Shown here: positions 16,758-25,089 of the stretch, piece after piece
How the letters are laid out: every line of letters starts with the position of its first letter
How positions within the stretch are numbered: position 1 is the stretch's first letter
Source: Rossellomorea vietnamensis
Lineage (GTDB): Bacteria > Bacillota > Bacilli > Bacillales > Bacillaceae_B
Direction of reading: 5' to 3'
Length of the DNA: 64,000 nt
Assembly (NCBI RefSeq): GCF_008180615.1
Contig: NZ_VTEH01000017.1
Location: 1-64,000, forward strand
The notes under the pieces: model-generated
The model's database searches: none
What the model was told of the DNA's origin: nothing
Seen by the model: the letters and a program-made list of their open reading frames with translations, nothing else
Program-made: the position numbers and the translations under genes

Positions 16758-17215
16758 CAGGTTTGCAGTTTGGTATAGCCTGCAAATCGGCGGTCTTAGA
16801 GAAAAAGTAGTTTACTATAGAAAGCCGCTAATAGTATTGTTGCTTATTTGCCACTTCAGTAACTAGTCAAAATGTCATATGATTTATAGGAATGAAGTTT
16901 CTTTTTTTACATAACTAGAAGAGGAGCACACTGTAACACAACCTAACTTAAACACAGCGGGTTTGGGTAGTGGATAGGCAGAAAGGTTCTCTTTTAAAGG
17001 CTCTTTTGAAAACTTTGCTCCATATAAATGTTCGAAAGCAATCATCATAATTGATCGGAAATACCCTGGTAAGCAGGAAAGAATAGAGCTGATCTACCTG
17101 TTTAGAGAGAAAACCACGAACTAAGGGGAATATCCGGCAGTTGGGATATTTTCGAAGCTGCAATTTTTGAGAAGTAAGACTGTTAAAAATACACTTTTCT
17201 AAAGGAGAGATTAAA
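16758..17215. other. intergenic before abrB, nothing certain
   Basis: About 460 bp with no supported frame. The length of leader before abrB leaves room for promoters, but none was clear enough to call. Confidence 0.5.
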
Positions 17216-17500
17216 ATGAAGTCGACTGGCATTGTCCGTAAAGTGGACGAACTTGGGCGTGTTGTAATTCCTGTCGAGCTGCGCCGCACATTGGAAATTG
17301 CTGAAAAAGATTCTTTGGAGATTTATGTGGATGAAGAAAAGATCATCCTGACGAAATACAAGCCTAGTAAGACCTGCCATATTACAGGTGAAGTGTCAGA
17401 AGAAAACGTTGAGATTGCAGGCGGAAAATTGATTCTGAGCCGTGAAGGGGCCGAACAGATTTTAAGAGAAATACAGGAATCCTTTCAGGAAGAAAAATAG
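17216..17500 (+). CDS. abrB: transition-state regulator AbrB
   Basis: 94 residues. The N-terminal half (MKSTGIVRKVDELGRVVIP, LRRTLEIAEKDSLEIYVD) is nearly identical to recalled B. subtilis AbrB, a swapped-hairpin DNA-binding domain that represses stationary-phase genes in growing cells. The C-terminal TCHITGEVSEENVEIAGGK is also AbrB-like rather than Abh-like. The Cys in TCHITGE is kept. RBS AAAGGAGAG precedes the ATG. Paralogues are common, so this may be a second copy. Confidence 0.88.
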   Translation: MKSTGIVRKVDELGRVVIPVELRRTLEIAEKDSLEIYVDEEKIILTKYKPSKTCHITGEVSEENVEIAGGKLILSREGAEQILREIQESFQEEK

Positions 17501-17512
17501 AGTCCCAGTTGT

Positions 17513-17548
17513 AAGCACCTTGTAGAGAAATTCTCAGGGTGCTTTTTT
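17513..17548 (+). terminator. abrB terminator
   Basis: AAGCACC (17513-17519) pairs with GGTGCTT (17538-17544), inner GAGAA/TTCTC strengthens it, then TTTT. Confidence 0.85.
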
Positions 17549-18071
17549 AACAGGAACTTCTCTAAAGGCAGTTTGCTGCTTTCGGAAGGCTTCCTAAAGA
17601 AGGATTCTTAGGCTGTACTTGCTAATCATTTTATTCCGATGAGTTATGAAATGCCTTTTTGAAAATAGCTCCTAAGCAGGCGGAAAGAGTGATAAGCTTG
17701 TAAATATTAAGGGAGAATTATTCCGTAAATATGAGTTTCAGCAGATTTTGACATAAATAAGGTAAGTATTTTCCTTTATATGATGCGATCGTACATAATT
17801 TATAGGTTTTACGTCTAATAAGGGAGTTTTCTTCCTTTAATTTAGCTGTTTTTCTTGCTATTTATTAAATAAGAGAATCTTTTTCCTCTATTTAAAATAT
17901 TAATATCGGGCAGCTATACGGAATTCAGTTCCACCCCCAATCATTCATGACCACACCTTCTTAATAGATTTACAGGTTATCTTGAAAAAATTCGCCTTAA
18001 GGCGCTCCACTTTTATCCATCTCCTGGCTGCCGGCAATAAATCATTCATGAAACTTTAATTCTATGAAAAT
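17549..18071. other. intergenic, one short palindrome
   Basis: No gene seen. The 12-bp perfect palindrome CGCCTTAAGGCG is at 17993-18004; its meaning is unclear. Confidence 0.5.
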
Positions 18072-18095
18072 CGTCTAATACACAGTAATTAGACG
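18072..18095 (+). promoter_or_regulatory. dyad overlapping the RBS region of the DUF4181 gene
   Basis: Perfect 8-bp arms CGTCTAAT (18072-18079) and ATTAGACG (18088-18095) with an 8-nt loop. The right arm runs into the RBS GGAGGG, so it could be an operator or an mRNA hairpin that limits ribosome access. Confidence 0.5.
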
Positions 18096-18110
18096 GAGGG
18101 AAGAGTTCAA

Positions 18111-18530
18111 ATGGGAAGTTTACTGCTAAAAGTCATTATATTCTTAGTGCTGTATGCACTCGTCATCATTTTGTTTAATACTGTTATGAGAAAAAAACTT
18201 AAGGTGAAGAGGAAGAAGATCTTTTCCTACAATCATTTAAATGAAAAACATAAAAAAATTGACTGGATGATTAGATTCAGTTTCATTTTAGTATTAATCA
18301 TTAGCTATCTCTATAATATGTCACAGGAGATATATGATCCGGTCTGGTTCATGGAGACTCATACCCTGCTATTGGGATTTATCTTGTTTTCAGAGGTGGC
18401 GAGGGCCATTATGGAAAAACGATATGCAGAAAATAAAAATGACTACAAATTCACGCTGATTCAAACAGGTTTTATTGCAGTAACTTTACTATCGTTTTTT
18501 GCCACAGATTTTTTTGGGGTGTTTAATTAA
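18111..18530 (+). CDS. DUF4181-like membrane protein
   Basis: 139 residues with four hydrophobic segments and a central KIFSYNHLNEKHKKIDW motif typical of DUF4181 proteins of Bacillus, whose function is unknown. RBS GGAGGGAAG is 8 nt before the ATG. Stands alone, with a dyad over its leader. Confidence 0.75.
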   Translation: MGSLLLKVIIFLVLYALVIILFNTVMRKKLKVKRKKIFSYNHLNEKHKKIDWMIRFSFILVLIISYLYNMSQEIYDPVWFMETHTLLLGFILFSEVARAIMEKRYAENKNDYKFTLIQTGFIAVTLLSFFATDFFGVFN

Positions 18531-18621
18531 TACAATAATTGCTGCTGAAGCTTTATCATCCTTTCGTACACTAAACTCAGCCACACGCGGTCGTTTATAT
18601 TGTGCTTTACCCTGCAGCATC

Positions 18622-18664
18622 ATAAAAAATCAAAAGGCGCTCCTGGTATTGAACCGGGCGCCTT
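18622..18664 (-). terminator. bidirectional terminator between convergent genes
   Basis: AAGGCGC (18634-18640) and GCGCCTT (18658-18664). On the minus strand the stem is followed by TTTTGATTTTTT; the plus side has a weak tail. Confidence 0.75.
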
Positions 18665-18676
18665 CTTAATGAATTA

Positions 18677-19099
18677 TTATTCTATGTCATATGCCTGCAA
18701 TCTTCTAATATTATCAGAGTGAAAAGGAGATCCCTCTGCTTCATCCACCACGCTGAAAATATTGCCGTCGGGATCATAAAAATCGAAGCACTTCATTCCG
18801 CCGAAGTCCTCAATATGAGTGGTGACAACTCCTCTGCTTTGAAGGTGCCGATGAACTTCATGTATGTCTTCAACCACAAAGTTAAAGTAGACATTTTTCT
18901 TCTTGCTATTGATTGCAAATTCTGTCGGTTGAGGAGCTGCTGTCTCTACCAGTCCTAATTGAGTGGAACCCGAAGGAAAGTAAAACCCAGCGCCATCTTC
19001 CCATTCATCAATCTTTTTGACACCCAGATTTTCTTCATACCAACTGGCAGACTTCTTAAGGTCAGTGACAGGAACAAAGACACTTCCAACTTTAAACAT
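18677..19099 (-). CDS. VOC superfamily (glyoxalase/bleomycin resistance-like) protein
   Basis: 140 residues with two beta-alpha-beta-beta-beta modules: SVFVPVTDLKKSASWYEENLG (N) and YFNFVVEDIHEVHRHLQ with FYDPDGNIFSVVDE (C). The C-terminal module keeps the Glu metal ligand in VVDE. Members bind a divalent metal for isomerase, dioxygenase or resistance functions; this one has no telling neighbours. The RBS AGGAGAG precedes its ATG. Confidence 0.82.
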   Translation of the reverse strand: MFKVGSVFVPVTDLKKSASWYEENLGVKKIDEWEDGAGFYFPSGSTQLGLVETAAPQPTEFAINSKKKNVYFNFVVEDIHEVHRHLQSRGVVTTHIEDFGGMKCFDFYDPDGNIFSVVDEAEGSPFHSDNIRRLQAYDIE

Positions 19100-19202
19100 A
19101 CTATCATCTCTCCTTTATATATGAAATTCTTATGTAGAACGAATACAATGATGAAAAGGGTACATAAAACTATAAAAATAATTCATGGTGGCAGTATGAT
19201 TT

Positions 19203-19578
19203 TTGCAGATGGAATCAACAGTGAGAAGACTCTATAACTACTGCCTGAGTTTAACTAAGTCTGTGTGGCAGGCAGAAGATTTGCTACACGAGACTTTACT
19301 AAATGTATACAAAGTTAATAGCTCAGAACCTGAGTGCTCACCATTTCTTTTCTCTATACAACAGCAAAAAACCTCTTTATTGATGAAAAAAGGAGAAGAA
19401 GAGATACCTTTTATATAAGGAAGATTTTTATGGGGTGGGGGGTGACTATTTGGATACGACAGCTGATACTATCCACGAGAAATTATCAAGTAAGGAGATT
19501 TTTTTCATGTGGGAGACACAGACCGATATACTGGAAATCGTGTCTGGACTCCGCCTCTTTTCGAAAACCGGAAAATGA
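19203..19578 (+). pseudogene. ECF-type sigma factor, broken by frameshifts
   Basis: Three successive frames give a sigma-70 region 2 order: MESTVRRLYNYCLSLTKSVW and AEDLLHETLLNVYKVNS, then in the next frame SFLYTTAKNLFIDEKRRRR (region 2.4-like), then in the third DYLDTTADTIHEKLSSKEIF and SGLRLFSKTGK to TGA at 19576-19578. At least two frameshifts, near 19335-19345 and near 19420-19450, disrupt it, and region 4 is missing or reduced. No anti-sigma gene follows. Confidence 0.75.
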
Positions 19579-19701
19579 AGAAGCAGATATATAATTAAAT
19601 ATAAAGCAAGAATTTTGAAACCTTTCCCTTTTTGTTTCGTATTTTTATGTAAGAGAAAGAGAAAACGACCTAAACATAGAAAAGGTAGACAGGAGAAAAC
19701 A

Positions 19702-19911
19702 ATGGAACTTTTTATATTCAGTGTGTTTGCAACACTCATAATAATGATGACAGCTTATTTTTTGGTGAAATTATTTAATATAGCCTATAAAAGAAAGGTA
19801 ATTACTATTCGGAAGTTCAGGATGCTGGCTTTGACCGTTATAGGGATAGCAGTGCTGGCTGCGTCAATCATGCCTTTCTTTTATCATCGGTTATTAAATG
19901 TCTTTCTATAA
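19702..19911 (+). CDS. 69-residue membrane protein
   Basis: ATG at 19702 with ACAGGAGA upstream; the frame runs 29 codons further back without an RBS and with basic low-complexity residues. Two transmembrane helices flank a basic loop (YKRKVITIRKFR). No family recognised. Confidence 0.6.
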   Translation: MELFIFSVFATLIIMMTAYFLVKLFNIAYKRKVITIRKFRMLALTVIGIAVLAASIMPFFYHRLLNVFL

Positions 19912-19938
19912 AATATAAAACAGAAAAGGTGACCCTCT

Positions 19939-20115
19939 TTGAAATATATTAAATGGATGTATGTTGTCATGGCGGCCATGGTTTTAGTGAACCTGGCAAG
20001 TGAATACATTTTAAACGGCAAATATTCTGCGATTGCCAGCTGGCTTGTTACGGCACTTTTTTTCTTTGGTACTTTATTTTATATCAATGCAAAACATTCA
20101 CTTTCAAAAAAATAA
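19939..20115 (+). CDS. 58-residue two-helix membrane protein
   Basis: TTG start with AAAGGTGA 7 nt upstream. Reads MKYIKWMYVVMAAMVLVNLA, then SAIASWLVTALFFFGTLFYI and a basic tail NAKHSLSKK. No family recognised. Closely follows the preceding small membrane gene, so the two may be cotranscribed. Confidence 0.65.
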   Translation: MKYIKWMYVVMAAMVLVNLASEYILNGKYSAIASWLVTALFFFGTLFYINAKHSLSKK

Positions 20116-20154
20116 AAATCCTCATAGCTTAGAAAGTAGATGGAGGTAATGTTT

Positions 20155-20685
20155 ATGATCAGGATGACTAAGGCAGTGAACGGCCAACTCTTATTCTGGG
20201 AAGTCTGGCAGGAGTTCAACAAGCAGGTGTTCATTCAAAAGGGAATAGTCGGCAGTACGGGAGAGAAGGAAGAAATGAGAGTGAAGCTTTTTCAGAGAGC
20301 AGAAAAAGTGATGAAGGACTTAGCAGATGAAAAAACCTTGCAAGGATATGAATATCATAAGGAACAAGATTTGTTTGAGCTGATTGTTCGATACGAATAT
20401 GAGGAAAACCAAGAGTGGGAAGAAACACTCGAGGTAAAAGACGAAGTTGAATACATACTGAATGAGGGGCTGGGAAACACAGGAAATGGAGCTTGCTTTG
20501 AAGGAAGTCTGGAAGCAGGCAGGGTTTCTATCGTCAACTATGTGGTTGATGTTGAGAAAGCCATTACCACCATAAACGAAGAGTTAAAGAAAACCGCCAG
20601 CATTGAAGGTGTGGAGTTATCTTTTTTCTTGGTAGAGGATGGGGAGTATATTTCTCTGGACCAAAAAGGAAGAACGGCAAAGTGA
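20155..20685 (+). CDS. WGR-domain-like protein
   Basis: 176 residues from the ATG at 20155, which has TGGAGGT 7 nt upstream (earlier ATGs at 20140 and 20149 overlap that RBS). The first 80 residues (QLLFWEVWQEFNKQVFIQKG, IVGSTGE, then a helix and QGYEYHKEQ) follow the WGR pattern of a strand pair, G-x-x-G turn, helix and GY. The C-terminal half is acidic and unassigned. It overlaps the DUF2691 gene by GTGA, so the two are coupled. Confidence 0.6.
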   Translation: MIRMTKAVNGQLLFWEVWQEFNKQVFIQKGIVGSTGEKEEMRVKLFQRAEKVMKDLADEKTLQGYEYHKEQDLFELIVRYEYEENQEWEETLEVKDEVEYILNEGLGNTGNGACFEGSLEAGRVSIVNYVVDVEKAITTINEELKKTASIEGVELSFFLVEDGEYISLDQKGRTAK

Positions 20686-21143
20686 AAAGAGGCATCAGTT
20701 TTATAATCCCCAATAAATATGGAACGTTTCTGAGAGATCTATTGAGCCCAATAGATATCAGTGCCTTTACCTGGCGAATCGGAGACGGAGAATCTTATAA
20801 AATCATCGATCATGCTTTAGGTGAAGATTTATTCCCGGTAGATAAGAAAATACTGGCTGGTACGGAACTCGCTATATACTTAAAAATGCGTCAATATATC
20901 ATTTTTGCTGATTTGAAAGGTTTCCGGGGCGGCGGGACGGAAAATATTGAAACTTATGAACGGTATCTAAAAAGCAACTGTGAGATTGTACTTCTGGTAG
21001 TTGATAGCTGCTATGTTACCATTTATTGCAAGAATACCGCTAAGCTGCAACTGCTACATGACAATGCCCAGACACTTAATTATCAAAATGTTGAATATAT
21101 CACCGATGAAAACGATACAAGTACAAGTATGATTGCTTGGTAA
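20682..21143 (+). CDS. DUF2691 family protein
   Basis: 153 residues; MKRGISFIIPNKYGTFLRDL, TWRIGDGESY, ADLKGF, LLVVDSCYVTIYCKN and YITDENDT match the recalled DUF2691 pattern of Bacillus proteins. Function unknown; cytosolic. GTG start overlaps the stop of the WGR-like gene. Confidence 0.85.
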   Translation: MKRGISFIIPNKYGTFLRDLLSPIDISAFTWRIGDGESYKIIDHALGEDLFPVDKKILAGTELAIYLKMRQYIIFADLKGFRGGGTENIETYERYLKSNCEIVLLVVDSCYVTIYCKNTAKLQLLHDNAQTLNYQNVEYITDENDTSTSMIAW

Positions 21144-21278
21144 TAATTTGACTGAATTTATCTGAGATTTTGCTATGACAAGAGATTCTCTTTTTCCATT
21201 TGTCAGTCCCTCAGAAGCCATTCAGGCTCCCGAATAAATAGCTAAATATGCTGCTTTATACTATGTAATTATCTTGCC

Positions 21279-21842
21279 TCATTGACCTCTCTGAAAGCGA
21301 ACAAAAATATCGGTGATGAGTTTAGAAAGACTAAATATCACGATGTAACCCAAGAAGAGATAGATATAAGGGATATCAATGTAGAATTTCAGAAAAAAAT
21401 TCATGTTAAGTATGGGCTTAAAGATGAATGAAAGGCCTGCGCTCAGCAAGAGCATATACAAATAGTAATTCTTGTTGTTATTAAGAATCCACTGATACAT
21501 TAAGATAAAGATCACAGGAATTAAAGAAGCATCTAAAGGGATATTGTTAGCAAGAAAAATCATCCATTGATAGGGATACTGCCAAAAGCCGTTGTTAATC
21601 CCGAATTTGTCTATATAACCGAGCCAGACATGAATATTAAAGCCGAAAAACCCAAGCTGAAGCGCCTTGCTTTTATCAATCTTAAAATAAAGGACAATCA
21701 ATGGCGTGATAAAAAAGATGACCAGCAGCCAGAACTGCCACGTATCATAAAAAGAAAACTGCTGCCAATACTGCGTCCAGTCTTCTGTTAACGCTTTTTG
21801 TTTATCGTTGAGTATATCGATTATATCATTTTGTTTAGTCAA
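21279..21842 (-). CDS. CBO0543-like multi-pass membrane protein
   Basis: 187 residues. A soluble N-terminus of about 35 residues, then five or six hydrophobic segments. The FNIHVWLGYIDKFGINNGFW and YPYQW stretch resembles CBO0543-family proteins of spore-formers (function unknown). RBS AAAAGGTGACG lies upstream of the ATG. Confidence 0.65.
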   Translation of the reverse strand: MTKQNDIIDILNDKQKALTEDWTQYWQQFSFYDTWQFWLLVIFFITPLIVLYFKIDKSKALQLGFFGFNIHVWLGYIDKFGINNGFWQYPYQWMIFLANNIPLDASLIPVIFILMYQWILNNNKNYYLYMLLLSAGLSFIFKPILNMNFFLKFYIDIPYIYLFLGYIVIFSLSKLITDIFVRFQRGQ

Positions 21843-21992
21843 TGTACGTCACCTTTTTTGTTTTTTTCTATTTTTTCCAGTAGGTTCTATTGTATGCATG
21901 GATTCCGTCGGTTAAGGAATACAGCAGGGGCAAGTAAAAGGAATGAAATTAATAACTCAATCAGCCCAAAGCTGCTTGAAGAAGGAGTACAG

Positions 21993-23417
21993 ATGATGCA
22001 TCAATTAGCGGAAAAGCTGCAGCCATTTATAGAAGGAAATTCCCTAATCAAAATCGTCGAGGATGAATTTTCATATAACATAGTCGTAGTCGAATCGGGA
22101 GAAGTTTATGGATTTGTTCATATTGAGGAAGGCAGGTTTTTGGGTTTTCAAAAAATGGAGAGTGAGGAGGTAGAGGACCAAACACCATTTGACACTTATC
22201 CAAATGTAAACAAAATGCTGGCGGCAGCCAAGTTATTTGCAGATTCATTTATTGATCGTGATGTTCACTTCAGTATGCTGAATGAGTGGAGTGACAACAG
22301 CTTCATGGTTACCTATGAAGAGCGTGACCCAGAGTTGGGCCTTCAGATCCCGCACACTGGTTTCACTCTTTTCTTTACAAGGGATGGAATTCTGACTTCG
22401 GCAAACACAGGAAAAACTGATTTTCAACTAGAGTATCCAGAGATCACGCTCTCAAGTGAAGAGGCTAAGCAGGTGTTAAAGGAATCCAACTATGTGCAGC
22501 TTGACCTTCATATTCCTGATGAACCTGGGACTGAACCCGAGCTGATTTATCGTTCGAGCCACGACATAATGAGTGTCGGAGTGGATGGAAGAATAGAGAG
22601 AGTAACTGAATTTATTGGTGCGGAGGAACTCTCGGCAGAAAAGATCTCCATCGTGCGTCCGGCCTCGACCATTGAAGAGATGCTGGGAATTAGTGAAGAC
22701 TTGAAAAAAAGAGCAGCAGATGAAGACTCTGTAATCTGGATTCACCCATCGGCAGAAGAAGATGAAGAAGCAGAGCCGGTGATATCAATAGTATCTAATG
22801 AGACAGGTTATTTCAGTTACTCTAATTTACCATTTAAAATGCCTGAAGATTCTCCACCATTGGCAGTTAAAATCTTAAAAGAAAAAGCGCTGGAAGTGTT
22901 AGAACTGGTGGAAGGAAAGATTCATGAAAAATTTGTGTTGGAAGTACCAATGAAAATGGAATTAACTGAAGAGCAAGAACCTTCCGACGAGGAAGCTGAT
23001 AATTTTGAGGAGGAAGAGGAAGATCTTTATCCTGAACCTGAACCTACCCAAATGTTCACCTTTTACAGAGAACATCAGGGTTACCGATTAGAAGGACTCG
23101 AAGCCCATGTGCATGTTGGCTTATACACAGGCTTAATCAGGGAGTGTTCGGTGACACGTTTAAGCCCTGAACAGACAGCCGGCTTGGAAAAGTTGAATTT
23201 GGAACCTGCCATAACATTACAAGAAGCAGAAGAAAGGGTTTTTAGAGATATAAGTATGAAGTTAGCCCGATGTGTTAAAAATTTTGACGACGAAAGATTA
23301 TACACTTTATGCTATATGGTTGATTTCCCTGAAACAGGCGGCCATATCGAGAAAATCAACGCACACACAGGCGCAGTCAGTTATGTAGAAACAGGAATAC
23401 TGAAAGAAAGTGATTGA
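21993..23417 (+). CDS. YcdB/YcdC-like repeat protein (DUF4901/PepSY-type)
   Basis: 474 residues from ATG 21993, preceded by GAAGGAG at 6 nt; the frame is open 65 codons earlier without an RBS. No signal peptide, so cytosolic. Two or three alternating modules (GFTLFFTRDGILTSANTG, then YRLEGLEAHVHVGLYTGLI with AEERVFRDISMKLAR and NAHTGAVSYVETG) follow the YcdB/YcdC and PepSY pattern of a helix followed by an antiparallel sheet. An acidic linker EEQEPSDEEADNFEEEEEDL separates them. Function unknown. Confidence 0.65.
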   Translation: MMHQLAEKLQPFIEGNSLIKIVEDEFSYNIVVVESGEVYGFVHIEEGRFLGFQKMESEEVEDQTPFDTYPNVNKMLAAAKLFADSFIDRDVHFSMLNEWSDNSFMVTYEERDPELGLQIPHTGFTLFFTRDGILTSANTGKTDFQLEYPEITLSSEEAKQVLKESNYVQLDLHIPDEPGTEPELIYRSSHDIMSVGVDGRIERVTEFIGAEELSAEKISIVRPASTIEEMLGISEDLKKRAADEDSVIWIHPSAEEDEEAEPVISIVSNETGYFSYSNLPFKMPEDSPPLAVKILKEKALEVLELVEGKIHEKFVLEVPMKMELTEEQEPSDEEADNFEEEEEDLYPEPEPTQMFTFYREHQGYRLEGLEAHVHVGLYTGLIRECSVTRLSPEQTAGLEKLNLEPAITLQEAEERVFRDISMKLARCVKNFDDERLYTLCYMVDFPETGGHIEKINAHTGAVSYVETGILKESD

Positions 23418-23612
23418 TTTACAGTCTTATGATCAAACGGGATTATCCTTGTAAAAGAAATAATAGGATTACCTGATAAACACCCTGCTGAAATGAGAGT
23501 ATAGATTGATAAGGGCATGATTACATGGATTGCAGCCTCGAAAGATTTACAATAATTGATAAAGGCGCGATTGCAAAAAACCTGCGAATAACTCATCTTA
23601 CTAATACCAAAA

Positions 23613-23672
23613 AGACAGCAAGAAAGCGACCCGTTAAAAGTGAGTCATTTTCCTGCTGTCTACTCTTTTTTA
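23613..23672. terminator. bidirectional terminator
   Basis: AGACAGCA (23613-23620) pairs with TGCTGTCT with further inner pairing (GAAA/TTTC, GAC/GTC); CTCTTTTTT follows on the plus strand and TTTTT on the minus. Confidence 0.8.
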
Positions 23673-23832
23673 GGGAAGAATAACTCTTCGCACTAAACCA
23701 TTCTCTTACTATTTCAGGCATTGCTCCTCTTTACGTCCATCTTCGGCTGAAGACCCGAGCAGTGCCGTTTGAAGGAAGGGACCAGTTCAAACTGGTGGGT
23801 TTGATTTTAGGAATATTATCGAGAGAGAAAGA

Positions 23833-24846
23833 TTACAACAACTCAATATTCTTCTCCCTGCACTCCTTTAGGATCGACTCATTCCAGACAGAAGCCTGAA
23901 CCTCACCGATGTGGACTTTTTTCAGTAGAAACATACATAATCGTGACTGTCCGATACCCCCTCCAATTGTGTAAGGATAATCCCCGTTCAATACGGATTG
24001 GTGGTAGGGAAGGGACTTTCGCTCATTATTACCAGCCTGCCACAGCTGGTAAAGCAGTGCCTGCTCATCAACCCTGATACCCATGGAGGAAACTTCAAAC
24101 GCCGTGTCGAGAACCGGATTCCATAAAACTATGTCTCCGTTCAGTGTCCAATCATCATAATCAGGAGAGCGTCCGTCATGCTTTTCTCCGGATTGCAGAA
24201 GACCTCCGATCTGCATGATGAACACTGCACCGAATTGTTTGGCAATCAAATCCTCCCGCTCTTTAGGAGAGTGGTGAGGATAACGGTTCTCAAGGTCTTG
24301 AGTGGAGATAAAGTGTATGTCTTCAGGAAGAGTCGGAATCAACGAGCTGTGCAGTTCGGCCATATACTTCTCGGTTGCTTTGATTGCTTCATATATTTTT
24401 ATTACTTCTTTTTTCAGCGTAAGAAGATTACGCTCCTCTTTAGATATTACCTTTTCCCAATCCCACTGATCGACATAGATAGAATGGAGATTATCGAGTT
24501 CTTCATCACGCCGGATAGCATTCATTTGAGTATAAATCCCTTGGCCAATAGGAAGCCCATAGCGTGATAGAGCGGCCCGCTTCCATTTTGCCAGTGACTG
24601 GACGATTTCCACATTTTCATCTTGTAAGTCAGAAGCATCAAAGGAAACGGTTCGTTCAACACCGTTGAGGTTATCGTTAAGGCCTGTATTCTTTTTTAAA
24701 AGAAGAGGTGCAGTCACTTTAATGAGATTGAGGGATTTTGCCAGCTTTGATTCATAATGATTTTTCACTTCATTGATCGCAAGTTCTGTATACAGCAAAT
24801 CAAGCTTAGACCGGTACCCAGCCGGGATTTTAAATGTTTTTGTCAT
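23833..24846 (-). CDS. asnA: aspartate-ammonia ligase (ammonia-dependent asparagine synthetase)
   Basis: 337 residues, the standard AsnA length. A class II aminoacyl-tRNA-synthetase-like fold that makes asparagine from aspartate, ammonia and ATP. Motifs visible: NLIKVTAPLLL, ERTVSFD, VQSLAKWKRAAL, LHSIYVDQWDWE, VSSMGIRVD and GGGIGQSRLCMFLL (ATP-binding motif 3). ATG at the complement of 24844-24846 has GGAGG upstream and the five residues before it in the open frame lie in the RBS. No T-box is visible in the leader, which faces tandem array 1. Confidence 0.95.
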   Translation of the reverse strand: MTKTFKIPAGYRSKLDLLYTELAINEVKNHYESKLAKSLNLIKVTAPLLLKKNTGLNDNLNGVERTVSFDASDLQDENVEIVQSLAKWKRAALSRYGLPIGQGIYTQMNAIRRDEELDNLHSIYVDQWDWEKVISKEERNLLTLKKEVIKIYEAIKATEKYMAELHSSLIPTLPEDIHFISTQDLENRYPHHSPKEREDLIAKQFGAVFIMQIGGLLQSGEKHDGRSPDYDDWTLNGDIVLWNPVLDTAFEVSSMGIRVDEQALLYQLWQAGNNERKSLPYHQSVLNGDYPYTIGGGIGQSRLCMFLLKKVHIGEVQASVWNESILKECREKNIELL

Positions 24847-25089
24847 TCCATCATCCTCCAATGCTTTCTGCTGGATCGAATTGAATAATTTTCAACCCAG
24901 GTAAATTACTCTATGGTGATTAGCGGAGAAAGGCAACAACAACTGCAGTTTAAAATCCTAATGTATGAAGCAAGGTTGAAAAGTAGACCAACTTGAGGTA
25001 TCTCCTTAGACATAGTTAGGAAATAGGTCTATAATCCAGAGTGCAATTTTTAATCAGTCATATTTCAAAACTTGATCTTCTATCGAAAA

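Noticed and set aside
16948-17380. Minus-strand frames across the abrB start
   Set aside because: Shadow frames; they overlap abrB and its leader and have no RBS.
17993-18004. CGCCTTAAGGCG as an MntR operator
   Set aside because: It shares CCTTAAGG with the MntR box, but lacks the flanking TTTG/CAAA and no metal gene is near.
24847-25089. T-box leader for asnA
   Set aside because: No antiterminator TGGNACCGCG motif or terminator alternative was found upstream of asnA.
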